From Anseranas semipalmata (taxonomy: Eukaryota > Chordata > Aves > Anseriformes > Anseranatidae), in assembly GCA_013399115.1 (NCBI GenBank), contig VXAA01006093.1, positions 432,240-496,239 on the forward strand: a stretch of 64,000 nt of DNA, written 5' to 3'. The stretch's first letter is position 1. Every line of letters begins with the position of its first letter. Below, piece after piece: positions 1-10,818 of the stretch. The translations under genes were made by a program, and so were the position numbers. Below the pieces are notes generated by a model, which saw only the letters and a list, made by a program, of their open reading frames with translations, was not told where the DNA came from and searched no databases.

Positions 1-1240
1 AGAGAACATTTTGCCACACTTATACTATACATAATGCTATTCCATATTTGATGTACAATCAATCCACATTTTATTTTGCTTTTTAAATTATCCTATGAAA
101 AGTACAAGGCAATCAATGTACTGTGCTCTAGAGAGATGGTGGTATTATTTGAATTGCTATCACTATTTAATATTTAGTTTTCAATAAGGCCTTGATTACA
201 GGCCATTGTATTAGCTACCATACAAGCACTTAGGAAGACATGGCCCCTGATCTAAAGTTCACCATGTCTTTGAATTATAAACCTTTAGTAAGCTTAGAAA
301 GACAGGTAAAACACATTAGAGTGGCCTGGTTATTATTTGTTCTCCTTATGTTACCACTGAACATTCAGAGGTTGAGATCACTCCACCACCTTAGCATTCT
401 TGTATCAACTCGTATAGCAGAATACCTAAGAAATCATTCTTTTGGAATTAATGTTTTTGAATTGATTCTAAAGACCCTTGACATGACATAATAGAGTGTT
501 GTAACACTTCAGATAGCTTAAAAAGATTGTCTTCGCAATACTCTGCAGAGTTGAGCTCCTTGCTTTAGCAATGAGGAATTCAGCCACAGATAGATGAAAA
601 CTAAAAAACTAATAGTGAGTGTGCCTTTTACCAAATACACATCTGCCCCCGTAGATATCCTTGATGTGAAAAGGGTATTTCAAAGTAGGTAAGAGGCAAA
701 GCAAGGGTGGATCAGTGGTTGGAGAAGGTCATTTAAGATTTTGAAATTCCTGGACACATTTTGGACAGAGCATGCAGGTAATGGGTTTGTTAGTGCATTT
801 ATTAACTGTTTAGCGGGGTCACCAGTGAGAAAAATGGCTGTCCCTGTCACCAGATGCACGTGGAATTTTTAATGTGCCTGTGAAAGTATTGTGAGGCAGA
901 CTTACCCCTAGAAGACAATACTGTACCTTTTGGATTCCTATGTCTGTAAAGCCATCATGGCTACTATGTACAATTTTTTAAATTTCAAACATTATCAATG
1001 CATTTATTGCATAGAATGAAGATCTGTGCAGATGCCTCACAGCTTACCAGCCTGTGTGAAGCTTTAATGATATTTAAGTATTGAGCTGAAGTCATTGTAC
1101 ATGTGCTGCAATTAATTTTATGTAGCCTCACAGTTTTATGTTAGAAAACAAGTTTTAGTCCACTTATTTTGCATTGAATAATAATAATAAAAATTCTTTA
1201 GTTTACTTCATAAAATTAGAATATAATAAGCAATTTCTTA
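1..1240. other. A+T-rich non-coding DNA, nothing recognised
   Basis: No reading frame here shows protein-like composition; the only one near the size limit (240-491) looks random and lacks any recognisable family. I saw no repeat family that I could name and no RNA gene. A 12-bp perfect palindrome with arms ACTCTG/CAGAGT sits at 540-551. The stretch ends where the solo LTR begins at 1,241. Confidence 0.6.
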
Positions 1241-1810
1241 TGTCCTGGTTTTGACTGAGTTAATTTTCTTCTCAGTAGCTGGTATGGTGCTGTGTTTTGG
1301 ATTTAGGTTGAGAATCATGCTGATAACACACTGGTGTTTTCAGTTGTTGCAGAGCAGTGCTTACACAGAGCCAAGGGCTTTTCAACTTCTCGTGCTGCCC
1401 TGCCAGCGAGGATGCTGGGGGTGCACAAGGAGCTCGGAGGGGACAGAACCAGGACAGCTGACCCAAACTGGCCAAAGGGATATTCTATACCATATGAAAT
1501 CATGCTGAACAATGAAACTGGGGGGATGTGGGGAGTGATGGTGTTTGTCTTCCCAAGAAACTGTTACAAGTGAGGAGCCCTGCTTTCCTGTAGGTGGCTG
1601 AACACCTGCCTGCCGATGGGAAGTAGTGAATGGATTCCTTGTTTTACTTTGTCTGTGCACGTGGGTTTTGCTTTACCTAGTAAACTGTCCTTATCTCAAC
1701 CCATGAGTTCTCGCACTTTTACCTTTCCAAGTCTCTCCCCCATCCCACCTGGGGAGATTGAGCAAGTGGTTGTGTGGTGCTGAGCTGCCTGCCGGAGTTA
1801 AAACACAACA
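1241..1810 (+). mobile_element. Solo LTR of an avian endogenous retrovirus, plus orientation
   Basis: The element begins TGTCCTGGTTTTGACTGAG and ends in TTAAAACACAACA, so it has the TG...CA ends of a retroviral LTR. Recognised family blocks include TAGCTGGTATGGTGCTGTGTTTTGGAT at the start, CAGGACAGCTGACCCAAACTG near 1,457 and CTTATCTCAACCCATGAG near 1,691, which follows a degenerate polyadenylation-type signal. The LTR is about 570 bp. The place where relatives carry a TATA-like box (around 1,510) reads AATGAAACTGGGG, so it appears decayed. CTTA stands on both sides (1,237-1,240 and 1,811-1,814), a probable remnant of the target duplication. No gag, pol or env sequence adjoins it, so it is a solo LTR left by recombination. 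The same family occurs inverted at 39,417-40,013. Family recognition is from memory of Neoaves genomes; the ends and duplication are visible directly. Confidence 0.85.
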
Positions 1811-3432
1811 CTTAATATTCAGCCAAAGAGACAGATGTGATATAACAAAACAATGCAAAATTGTTCTTTTCCAGGCTAAAACAGTACAAAACAGATTTCA
1901 GCCAGTAGTGAATTTTGTAACAAAATGGTAAACAGGAATTTGGAAAAGAAATACTGACAGCTCTGTAACTAGCGCTTATAATATTGTTGAATATGAAAAG
2001 TTTCTGAAACTGTTCTACTATTTCCATCGTATATAATTACAGTACTTACAAAAGCATTTCCCAACACAGAAAAAGGGAAGTAGTACACTTAGTAACAGCC
2101 AACTTGTCATTCTGCCTCCTTTTTCAGCATTCCTGCTTTTCTTGGAGGTCATTTTTAATGAGTATGTACAAGCACCTGAAAAATCAGGTGCATAAATTAA
2201 CTACCAATTAAGGTAGTTAAAAAAAAATAAAAGAAATTTAATTACTAGTTGCTATATATGTCCACTCATTAGCATGTGGTATGCCTGCATGTTTATCACA
2301 TAGTAATTACTGCGGCTCCAAAGAAAAGTGATGTTTTCATTGTGTTGCGGTCCTGAAACTGGATATTACATGAAGGAAAAGAATTTGCTTTCAAATTTAT
2401 ATCAGCAGGTACAGTTGAAAGAATATTATCACAATTGCTTAATTATTTCTGTATAACATTCCCCTCCCCCATTTAATATCACTGTTTGGAATGGTTGTTG
2501 ACCTAGTTTTCAATTAATTGCAATGAGAATATAAAATTGACTTTAAAGCAGTGAATTTTTTCACTGAGATACCTGTGACTTCTGAAATGGTGAATTCATA
2601 ATTGATAAACTTTGTTGTCACCATCGACAGTGAACTGGCATTACTAACCAAAATCTTAGGTGACAGTCATGACGCTAGCAAATACACAGAATCTTGAAAA
2701 TAGAACTCCACAGAAAAGATCACATATATTTATAAGACAGAAAACAACAACAAAAAAATTAAACATCTACAAGTAGAAAATAAAACACCTATGTATTTGG
2801 GTATTAAGGCACTAATTATCCTATGAATTATGCTCAAGTGTTGGCCACCTATTTTAGGCAACTTTGTTGGGGTTTGAGTAGCATAACCAACAGTTAGCAT
2901 TACACACCTAAAACAAGGGATTTTTTTTCTTTGCATCAGACAAAGAATAGAAAATAGTATGATAAAGAAAGAAGAAATAAAATGAGGGAAATAAGATCCA
3001 TTTACTGCAAACAAGCTCACTCCAGCAAATCACGGACCATGTGCCACAGGGTGTAGATTCTTACAGCTACAATTTAGATGTAGGCATTTAGATGCCTGGA
3101 CTCCAGAGTGGAATCTGGAAAGGTAAGTGAAATGCCATATACCTGCAAGAGTTATAGTATATGTAAGTGTATGGTGTAAGTAAGCTATGAGCCTCCAGTT
3201 GGAATCCCAATGTGATGAGTAAATTATTCAAGAAGGAATGCTGAGAAGGTGAATATAATTTCTAACTTTTCATAACTGTCCACTAAAGACCAACAACCAG
3301 TATCTGTCTTCAGTACATTTATCCTTTGTTCAAAATTCAATTGTTGGAGTAGAGCAAGAAGACAATGTAGTAGTGACAATGCCCCCTTTTTATGTAATAA
3401 ATTTTGGCCCAATTCTTCAGTTATCTTTTGGG
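1811..3432. other. A+T-rich non-coding DNA with two adjacent hairpins
   Basis: No gene is visible. The notable content is a pair of perfect hairpins at 2,172-2,220. Short T/A-rich tracts and a possible repeat edge (GGCATTTAGATGCC, about 3,082) are the only other structures seen. Confidence 0.55.
2172..2220. repeat. Two back-to-back perfect hairpins
   Basis: GCACCTGA (2,172-2,179) pairs with TCAGGTGC (2,184-2,191) across an AAAA loop. Five bases later TTAACTACC (2,197-2,205) pairs with GGTAGTTAA (2,212-2,220) across an AATTAA loop, directly followed by an A run. Each pairing is perfect. No function is known; a decayed palindromic transposon or chance are both possible. Confidence 0.8.
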
Positions 3433-3490
3433 AACCTAACTCCCATTGAAACCCAGGAGGATTACGTACCTAATTACCTTTGCTGATATG
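3433..3490. mobile_element. Decayed palindromic (MITE-like) repeat
   Basis: The block GGAACCTAACTCCCATTGAA followed by CAGGAGGATTACGTACCTAATTACCTTTG resembles a palindromic repeat common in birds, crocodilians and turtles, in which CCTAACTCCCATTGA is mirrored by TCAATGGGAGTTAGG and followed by ACCTTTGAGGAT. The second arm here is diverged. A related piece lies at 17,545-17,600. Assignment is by memory of the family and not by a database match. Confidence 0.4.
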
Positions 3491-6474
3491 ATACCTAGAA
3501 GTCAGAACACTACTTGGAGTGTTTAAGACCTAAAATCAAGGTCCTCCTCTGCCTGAGGGGATTCATACTCTGTGTTCTTTAAGACTGAAATCCGCATACA
3601 CCCAGATCCAAAATGCCAGTCACCCATCTGCAAATTTTAACTACCATCAGATGACATTACGATTTTATAGTGGTGTTAGCTTCATCAATTTTGTATCAAA
3701 TTGATCATGGTGGTACAAGAATTTTAATAGCAATAAGACACACAGATGGAAACGGAGGTCAGATGATGGTAAACACTTCTAAGTACCTGTGACCTCTCTG
3801 TGCTGCATCCATGCATATTTATTTCCACCTTTTTTAAACATATTAGAGCAAATGGATAGCAATTAGGTTGCTGCTAACATCTCAGAGTACGGGATACCGG
3901 CATACAATTTAAGTAATACGCAGACTGTAACCTATAGCATTTGAGGCATTTCCTGTGTGTGTTTCATGCAGTACTGTAATAGCTATAGACTGTATTCAGC
4001 ACTTGCTATCAAAATTAGACTCATCTAATTGAATGTTACTTGTCTCTTTCCATTTCATTATTCACCATCACTTGTTGCCTACACTATTAGCACGACGTGA
4101 ATCACCTTGAAGTAATTTAATCAGCTAAGTTCTTCTGTGTAAGGTTAAAGCATAATTTACTTCAATGACCAAAAATTAAAGGAGATGATGATTGTAATAT
4201 AGATTGCATTCTTATTGTTCGAACTTCAACTTGTTTGCCCTTTAGTAGGTCTTTTATCCTATCTAACTTACATTGATGGCAAGGGTCAATAGTGGCAATA
4301 TGTAGTCATAGGTATTTGTAGGTACAACCTATGTCAAACTCTCAGACCAGCTATTATTCCCCATAAAATTACTTTTAAGTGTGCAAGTCAAGCATGCTTA
4401 GCCATGGGCAGCCCATTATCTACAAATACACAGTAAATATTCAGGACTTTGTTTCAAAAAAATCAATGTAATGTTCTTTTATTCCTAGTATTTTCCATCT
4501 AGCTGGATAACAGAAGAACCGAAGACAGAAATATGTGGGAAGATCAAGGAAGAATGGGACATAAGTCAGAATTCTGTGCACACTGGTAAAATTATGAGAT
4601 CCCTTATGATAAAAGCTGTCTGTAAGGTTTTATTTGCTAACACAGGAAGTTATCTGGTTGTTTGGTGGAGGAAAAAAACACTGTGAAGAAGACCTTAGAC
4701 ACTGCACAGCCACATTATGTAATATTTTTTCACAGTTCACTTATGGACTTCTGCAGAGACCTATACACTGCAAAATACAGTCGAAAGGTGCATAAGATTC
4801 CTGTCTTTACGTTGACCTTTGATCTGTCAAAAAGACAGCTACCTGGTGCAAAATGTCATTTATCACTAACCCCTTAGTTAGGTAGGGTTGTTCCTGTCCT
4901 TTCCTGCAGGTGTTGTATTTCAAGTGCTGAACCTGCAGCAGTGAGCAATTGCCCATGAGGTGTGTGTGTTTCACCACTATGAGACATTTTTTTCATGAAT
5001 TACTTTTTTTTTTTTTTTTTTAATTTAACAACTTGAAGGATTTTTAACTTTAAAACCTGAAAGGTAATGTCATAGTGAAGTGGGATTTGAAAGCATGTTG
5101 GCATAGATGAACAAAATATAACCCAAAGACTAATGTGGATGTTTTATGTCCATATCTATAGCATGGAAACAGTATCAGTTCCATGTAACTAAATGCAAAT
5201 TATTGCATGATGAACAATAATAAATAGGGTGTCCTCAGAGAGCCAACTGTTGACCAGTGGGCAGGTTAATTTTTTTTATTGTTTCTGTCAGGACACTAAG
5301 GACAGCGATAGTACTCAGAGATGTAATATCAGTTTAAACTCGACAATTTAAAAGAAGGACATTTGATTTGTGAGGCAATTGGAGCATCAACAGTTCATGT
5401 TCATTTAAATTAATCTAAAATAATATTATGGAGTCAGAGCAAGTTAAAAGACTAGGAAAACCACTTCTTCTGTTAATAGTTTTCTATAGAGAATGTTGAT
5501 GAAAACTGGACCTGAACATTTCCTGAGACCAAATTGTTCTACTTATTCCCTTTGAATTTTCTGTAGCCAGGAACAAATATATATGGTTACTGTAGTTTGT
5601 TTTTCTGTTCCAAAGCTGTCAGTCAACTTTTTGCAATGGGGACTGTTAGGCAAATGACTAGCACGAAATGTCACCTATATTACAGTTTTGTGATCATGTG
5701 GTAGGACCAAGGATATTAAAGGGAGAAGAAGCAGAGATGGGGAAGAGGCATGGCAGATGAGGGATTTTTCCAGCAGACGTCTGGGAAAATAAGACCAAAA
5801 TGATAGAAGGAGCCTGTCAGGATGTGAGTAATTTGCTGGGTTTTGTCAGTGTCTTTAGCAATACACTTTTCATAGTTCTTGTAAGCAGGAGAGAAAAATG
5901 TCCATTTAATTTATTTCCACATCAGTTCTTGTGCACAGATAGTCTTCTCTGCTTCAGGACTTTGTATGAGCTTTTAAAAATGGTCAGTCTTATTCCTTCT
6001 TAACTCTCTGCTCCATATAACATGGAGTGTAAGACCTATGTTTATTTTCATGATAGGATATATGGAATTCTCTTTAAGAATGACTGGATTTTATCGGTGT
6101 ATCTTTATATGCAGCAGCAAAGAAAATTATAAGGATATGTGGAAGGGGAAAAATGAATGAGGAAGATCCATATCACTCTACTGATTCTACAACTCATGAC
6201 AGTAGAATGCTACAAATGATATGAACTCAGGTAAAGAATCTCAAAAGGACTCATTTCCTTATCAGGTGCGCATTTATATCACACCACAAGAACAACGGAT
6301 AGGCCACAAGATTTGGTTTCACAAATACATATTTTCCATGGTTTTCTCATGTGTCCTCTCAGTTTACTAGGAAGTTGGCAGGTAGCTAGAAGCAGAGAGG
6401 CACTTGCTTCTCTGCCCTAAGTATGGGACTCCTGACTCTTCTGTTTCCCTAGAAGGGAAAGGAGGAGAAAGGAA

Positions 6475-6498
6475 ATGTGGCATCTATGGATGCCACAT
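6475..6498. repeat. Perfect 10-bp inverted repeat, 4-base loop
   Basis: ATGTGGCATC (6,475-6,484) and GATGCCACAT (6,489-6,498) are exact reverse complements around TATG. A smaller hairpin, TTTCCCT/AGGGAAA, lies just upstream at 6,444-6,460. No protein or RNA family is recognised. Confidence 0.8.
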
Positions 6499-6718
6499 CT
6501 AGGATAAGGTTTAGTATTGATACTCATGGACACTATCGAAATATGAGGTTTTCATAGTTTTTGAGAGATATATTGGATGGGGAAGCTGATATGTGTACTA
6601 TGTACATAAATGCAAAGACAAATGATGCTTCTGCCCCCAGCGGAAAATACATTAGAAACTTCAGAGTTGCGTATTTACTTACATCATTTACTCTGAAGTC
6701 AACTAAACATAACAACAA

Positions 6719-6722
6719 TATA

Positions 6723-6753
<31 letters not shown>
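6719..6753. repeat. (TA)n microsatellite
   Basis: An almost uninterrupted run of alternating T and A, broken once by TTTA near its start. It makes up part of two spurious reading frames that encode YIYIYI. Confidence 0.95.
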
Positions 6754-7379
6754 GCTATTAGACAGCAACCTGTGCCAAAAAAGATTGTGCTGGCAACTAA
6801 TGAATAGCAAGAGAAGATAAAAATCCCATGCAGCACTAATGGTCCCCAAGACTAATGGTCTTGTGTGAAATAGAAATGCTGTAAGAATGAATCTTAAACT
6901 TTGAGATTTGCAGTTTCTTAGCTGCACAGTATTAGGAAATTTTAGAGAATTTTGTGAAAAATTATATAGTTGATCTGTAACTAACCTTTCAAAAAATTAT
7001 AATACTGGATTGTTCTCATTCAAACACAGTCCAGATTTTATATCCACACTTTTGCATTTTATATTTTGAATTTTTAATTCAACAAAACCATGTAACATCA
7101 AACAGCTGACTATTTGAAATGCCATGCATATCAAAACAAAATGGATATTTTTGTGTCTGAAAGGAGCATGCTTGGGGCAGGATAAAAATGCAAACATTTT
7201 CATCATTTTTTTCACAATCAATTGAAAATTGATTTGTTATATCTGCATAGTCCCAGTATTATTCCAGTCTTATGTATTTACGTGATCTGCTCAGCTTTGG
7301 AGGTTATAGTGTTATAATAAAGAGAATATTAGGGCATTGATATGCATGATTGCCATGCTCTTATTATTAGTTATCTACT

Positions 7380-8300
7380 GTAGCCTTTCCATCAGCCACA
7401 GATTTTATCAGAAGCAGTTTTTTATTCACTTTGTTGGTGAAAGTACTGAATAGCTTCAGGATTTGTATCGATACCTGCAGAACTCCACCAGAAATGTTTT
7501 GGTTTGTTTTAAGTCTTTCAGTTAGTCCGTTTTTGTTCTATTTAGCGTAAGCTTTATAGGTATTATATTGTACTAATTTCCTATCAGATTATTTTACAGT
7601 ACTAATTCAAATGCTATACAAATGCTATTGTATCTCTTCAGTTACTTTTATCATCTAAACTGGAAATTTTGTTGAAGAACAAAACAAGGTAATTAGTCAG
7701 AACATGTGTAAGTTAATAACTGTCACTTTTGTAAATATGGCTGACATTATTTTATACCTGTAATTTTTGACGATTGACTCTCACATTAGTTTTTCCATGT
7801 TTTCCATGGGATTCATGCCAGACTAAAAGAGTGTTACCATCCTCTCTAATTATTTTATTTTTATTTTAGTTTTTGTTTCATATTGATGCAACATTAGCAC
7901 TCTTCCAAGCATCTGAAATTTCCTGGTAGCACTAGGAACACAGTGATCTTTAATACTCTTTAGTACTTTCTTGCAAGTCCTTTGGTCTTACAAGATGCTC
8001 TGGGTGTCTTAATTATAAAGTACCAGTTCTAAGTATATGTTGTCTAACATATCTTCCTACATCATGTTTAAATGATTGAATCATATTGTCAAACTTCTTC
8101 CAAAATACAGTACAAATACATTTACTGATGTTCATGTTTTATATCTCATCTCTAAAAATTCCTCAGTTTGTCTGAAAAAAGTAAGAAATCTTCCTTTTTT
8201 CCTCCTAAAATAGATTAAAAGATCCATCTTATTTTCCTTTTAAGATTGTCAGCCATATGTTTTTCTAATATTTTATCTGTAAACTCCAAGTTGGTATTTG
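7380..8300 (-). mobile_element. Possible ancient CR1/L3-type LINE, antisense
   Basis: Scattered blocks resemble the reverse complement of old CR1/L3 reverse-transcriptase coding sequence. Examples are a stretch giving GATACCTGCAGAACTCCACC near 7,470 (family relatives read roughly 'gaccCCTGcgGaACtCCACt') and GCACTCTTCCAAGCATCTGAA near 7,897, with further weak resemblance around 7,960-8,010 and 8,140-8,200. The spacing and order agree with one long decayed element on the minus strand. Divergence is heavy, with no surviving reading frame. A protein-level repeat search would decide; without it this is only a candidate. Confidence 0.35.
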
Positions 8301-10756
8301 TTGCTATTGATAGTTTTCTTTTTCTATTTTTTGATGCATTCACTTGTATTAAGAATTGATGACTTCAGCCAGGGTGGGCTTTCATCAAAGTTGAAACCAT
8401 AGGTAAAGCAACTAGTTTTGTGCTGTACTCATTATTTTGGCCTTCCACTATCTCATTTCATGGATCTTCCAACTGAATCATTTTTTCATTGACTTTTTTT
8501 CCTTGTAGTCAGTTTATGCTTAATGTCCAGCAGTTTAGGAAAGTTGTCACCAATAAAGACCAAGGACATGAAAGCATGGAACAAGCAGACTTCCTTCCTC
8601 ACATTAACACTGCCCAACACAGTGTGTTTTCTCTGTCAGATGGTGGGGAAGAAGCTGCATTCAGTTCTTTGTCATGCTTTTAAAGCAAGGTCATGATGGC
8701 TGTTTCCCAGGAAACTACCAACCTCCTATTTTAATCCATTTTAATCCATGATTTTGAGGGCCAAAATAATTGAGCTGGGTAAATTTATCATTTTTTTGTT
8801 TTGTTTTGTTTTGTTTGTTTGTTTGTTTGTTTAAATTTTTTATTTAAATGTTTTTTAATAATTTTTTAAATAATTTTTATTTAAATGTTTATGTAAATGT
8901 TTTATTACCCTGTACACAAATGTATAGCTCCCAGTTTATGTAAGATGGGTTTCTTTTTTTTTATTTGCACACATTATTGACAAGCAGTTTAAAAGGAACT
9001 CATCCCACTTTCTGATCTGATAGTGTTTAATAGATTTCTGCGTAGGTGTTGTTATCATGTTCATTTCGATGCATCTAAAACCTATACTTCTGATTTACCA
9101 GTTATTCTAAAAGATAGATGTAGGATGTTGAATATATGGAATGTTTTCTCCTATCTATTTCTCTTTTACATAATCTACCTTTTTTGAATATGTAATAACC
9201 AGTTATATTAACATTAAAGTCGTGAATCATCACATAAACTCTCAAGAATGACAGTTATGACAAATTCCTTTTCCACAACGAGAATTTCCAGTTTCTTTTG
9301 GTTGTTATGGAGTCTCATAGGACTGGCATACAAGCAACTGGAAAATGGCTTCTTTTTCTTTATATTTTTTGTCAACTCAGCTCAGTTTAGTCATGAGGGT
9401 GCAGATTTAAATCTAGTACAGTGATAACCAAGCTATCTGTAAGCAAGTTAACTTAGGTATCAGAAGTAGTCAAGTTGCAACAGCATAAAATTCAGCTTAA
9501 GCTAATATACTCACATATTGAGAGCTCACCTGAAATTGGGATTGCATTCTGTTTGCCTCCCTACTTCATAGCATTGATTACTTAGTGCCCTCCCAGCTGC
9601 TTGGCCCATTCTCTGTATGATTCCTCAAAAGAACATGATGCCTCCTGCTTCACACCAGTTCCACTATCAACAGTAAAGCTTCCATATTTTCACTGATAGG
9701 CAAACATCCTTCAGAATGTGGAACACACATTCTCTTCCCATCATGATGTCTTCAAAGGCATTTCAATTACTGATAGTTCAGATCAGTTCAGAAACCTTTG
9801 AGGACGAAGGACGTTCCCAGCGCTAAGTCACTAAGTGAAAGAGACCAGGGCTTATGAAGCAATGCATGGATGCACAGAAGTGCAGTGATATTTGAAAATC
9901 ATACAATAACCTTTTAAAAAACGTGCACATAGTTTAAAACAAAATATCTATAGTCTTTCACTCTTAAACTTTCTCTTGAAATGCATCACAATTTTTCTTG
10001 TTACAACATTCATTTCCAAAACACTCTACTTAACTGGTTCACACTTGTTCTAAACATGAATGCCAGATGGCACTTGCCCTCAGGCCAAACATACCTTCTA
10101 TGTCTTGACACTTCTTTCATTTTACTGTGCTTTTTGAGAGGATGATGCCTTTGCAGAAGCTGCAGCAGCGAAGATGTCAATGCATTTTTCAAAGCTCCTC
10201 AGATCCTGTAGTTTACCCTTTGCTTTCCACTACCACTATTGAGTTACACATTAGGTAGACAGATGATCAGCATGTCCTTCTATTTCACTGTTTGCTCACA
10301 TCTCATTAGTAAGCTTACATTAGTAAGGCAGTGAATTTTACTTATTAGAGCAGTTCAAATAATTATCCACCTGCTTTGATGCCGAGAATAAGAGAAACGA
10401 TGTAAAAAGGAACTATCATAGTCTGACAGTAACCTGAAAAATCCAGTTTGATATGTTCTGTTCACTTAGTTATGCAATTAAGACCATACAAGATAGCAAA
10501 TGAAAGCTGATTTCAAACTGAACTTTCTCCACTCATGTAACTATTTTATTAGTACTGTACAGCTCTGAAAACTTCACTATCTTCCTATCAACCCTCCAGC
10601 CTTACACAGTAAATCTTATAGCTTATCTTTCAGGTAGAGTTGAGAGCTTCAGCTGGATTTGCTCTTGCATTGTTTGCAGTACCCAGTTTGAAGGCAGTCC
10701 ATATTCACTACTGTATTTGCAATCAGTGCTATCATGTTTTTCTCTCCCTAGAAGTC
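8301..10756. other. A+T-rich non-coding DNA
   Basis: No gene is seen. The stretch contains a TTTTG/TTTG simple repeat (8,791-8,832) that runs into a T/A-rich stretch in which TTTTATTTAAATGTTT occurs twice about 40 bp apart (8,836-8,895). It also has a small direct repeat ATTTTAATCC twice in tandem near 8,729. Confidence 0.55.
8791..8832. repeat. (TTTTG)n/(TTTG)n simple repeat
   Basis: Begins as TTTTG units and changes to TTTG units midway, which suggests stepwise expansion of a T-rich tract. It is one of several T/G tracts in this window lying in the same orientation. Confidence 0.95.
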
Positions 10757-10818
10757 TGATCCAAAGTCCATTAAAAACAGCAGAGGGGCTGTAATCAGCT
10801 TCAGTGGGCTTTCATCAT
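10757..10818. mobile_element. Decayed palindromic (MITE-like) repeat
   Basis: TGATCCAAAGTCCATTAA at the left and TTCAGTGGGCTTTCATCA at the right are imperfect reverse complements. They match my memory of a palindromic repeat of sauropsids whose arms read TGATCCAAAGCCCATTGAA. The interior is short and unrelated. No transposase is present, as expected for a non-autonomous element. Confidence 0.45.

Larger units (their letters stand above)
3491..7379. other. A+T-rich non-coding DNA
   Basis: No coding signal was found. The stretch holds an 18-base T run (5,004-5,021), an inverted repeat at 6,475-6,498 and an AT microsatellite at 6,719-6,753. Short reading frames such as 4,662-4,877 and 6,997-7,221 have no recognisable domain and no supporting splice or start context. 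Confidence 0.55.
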
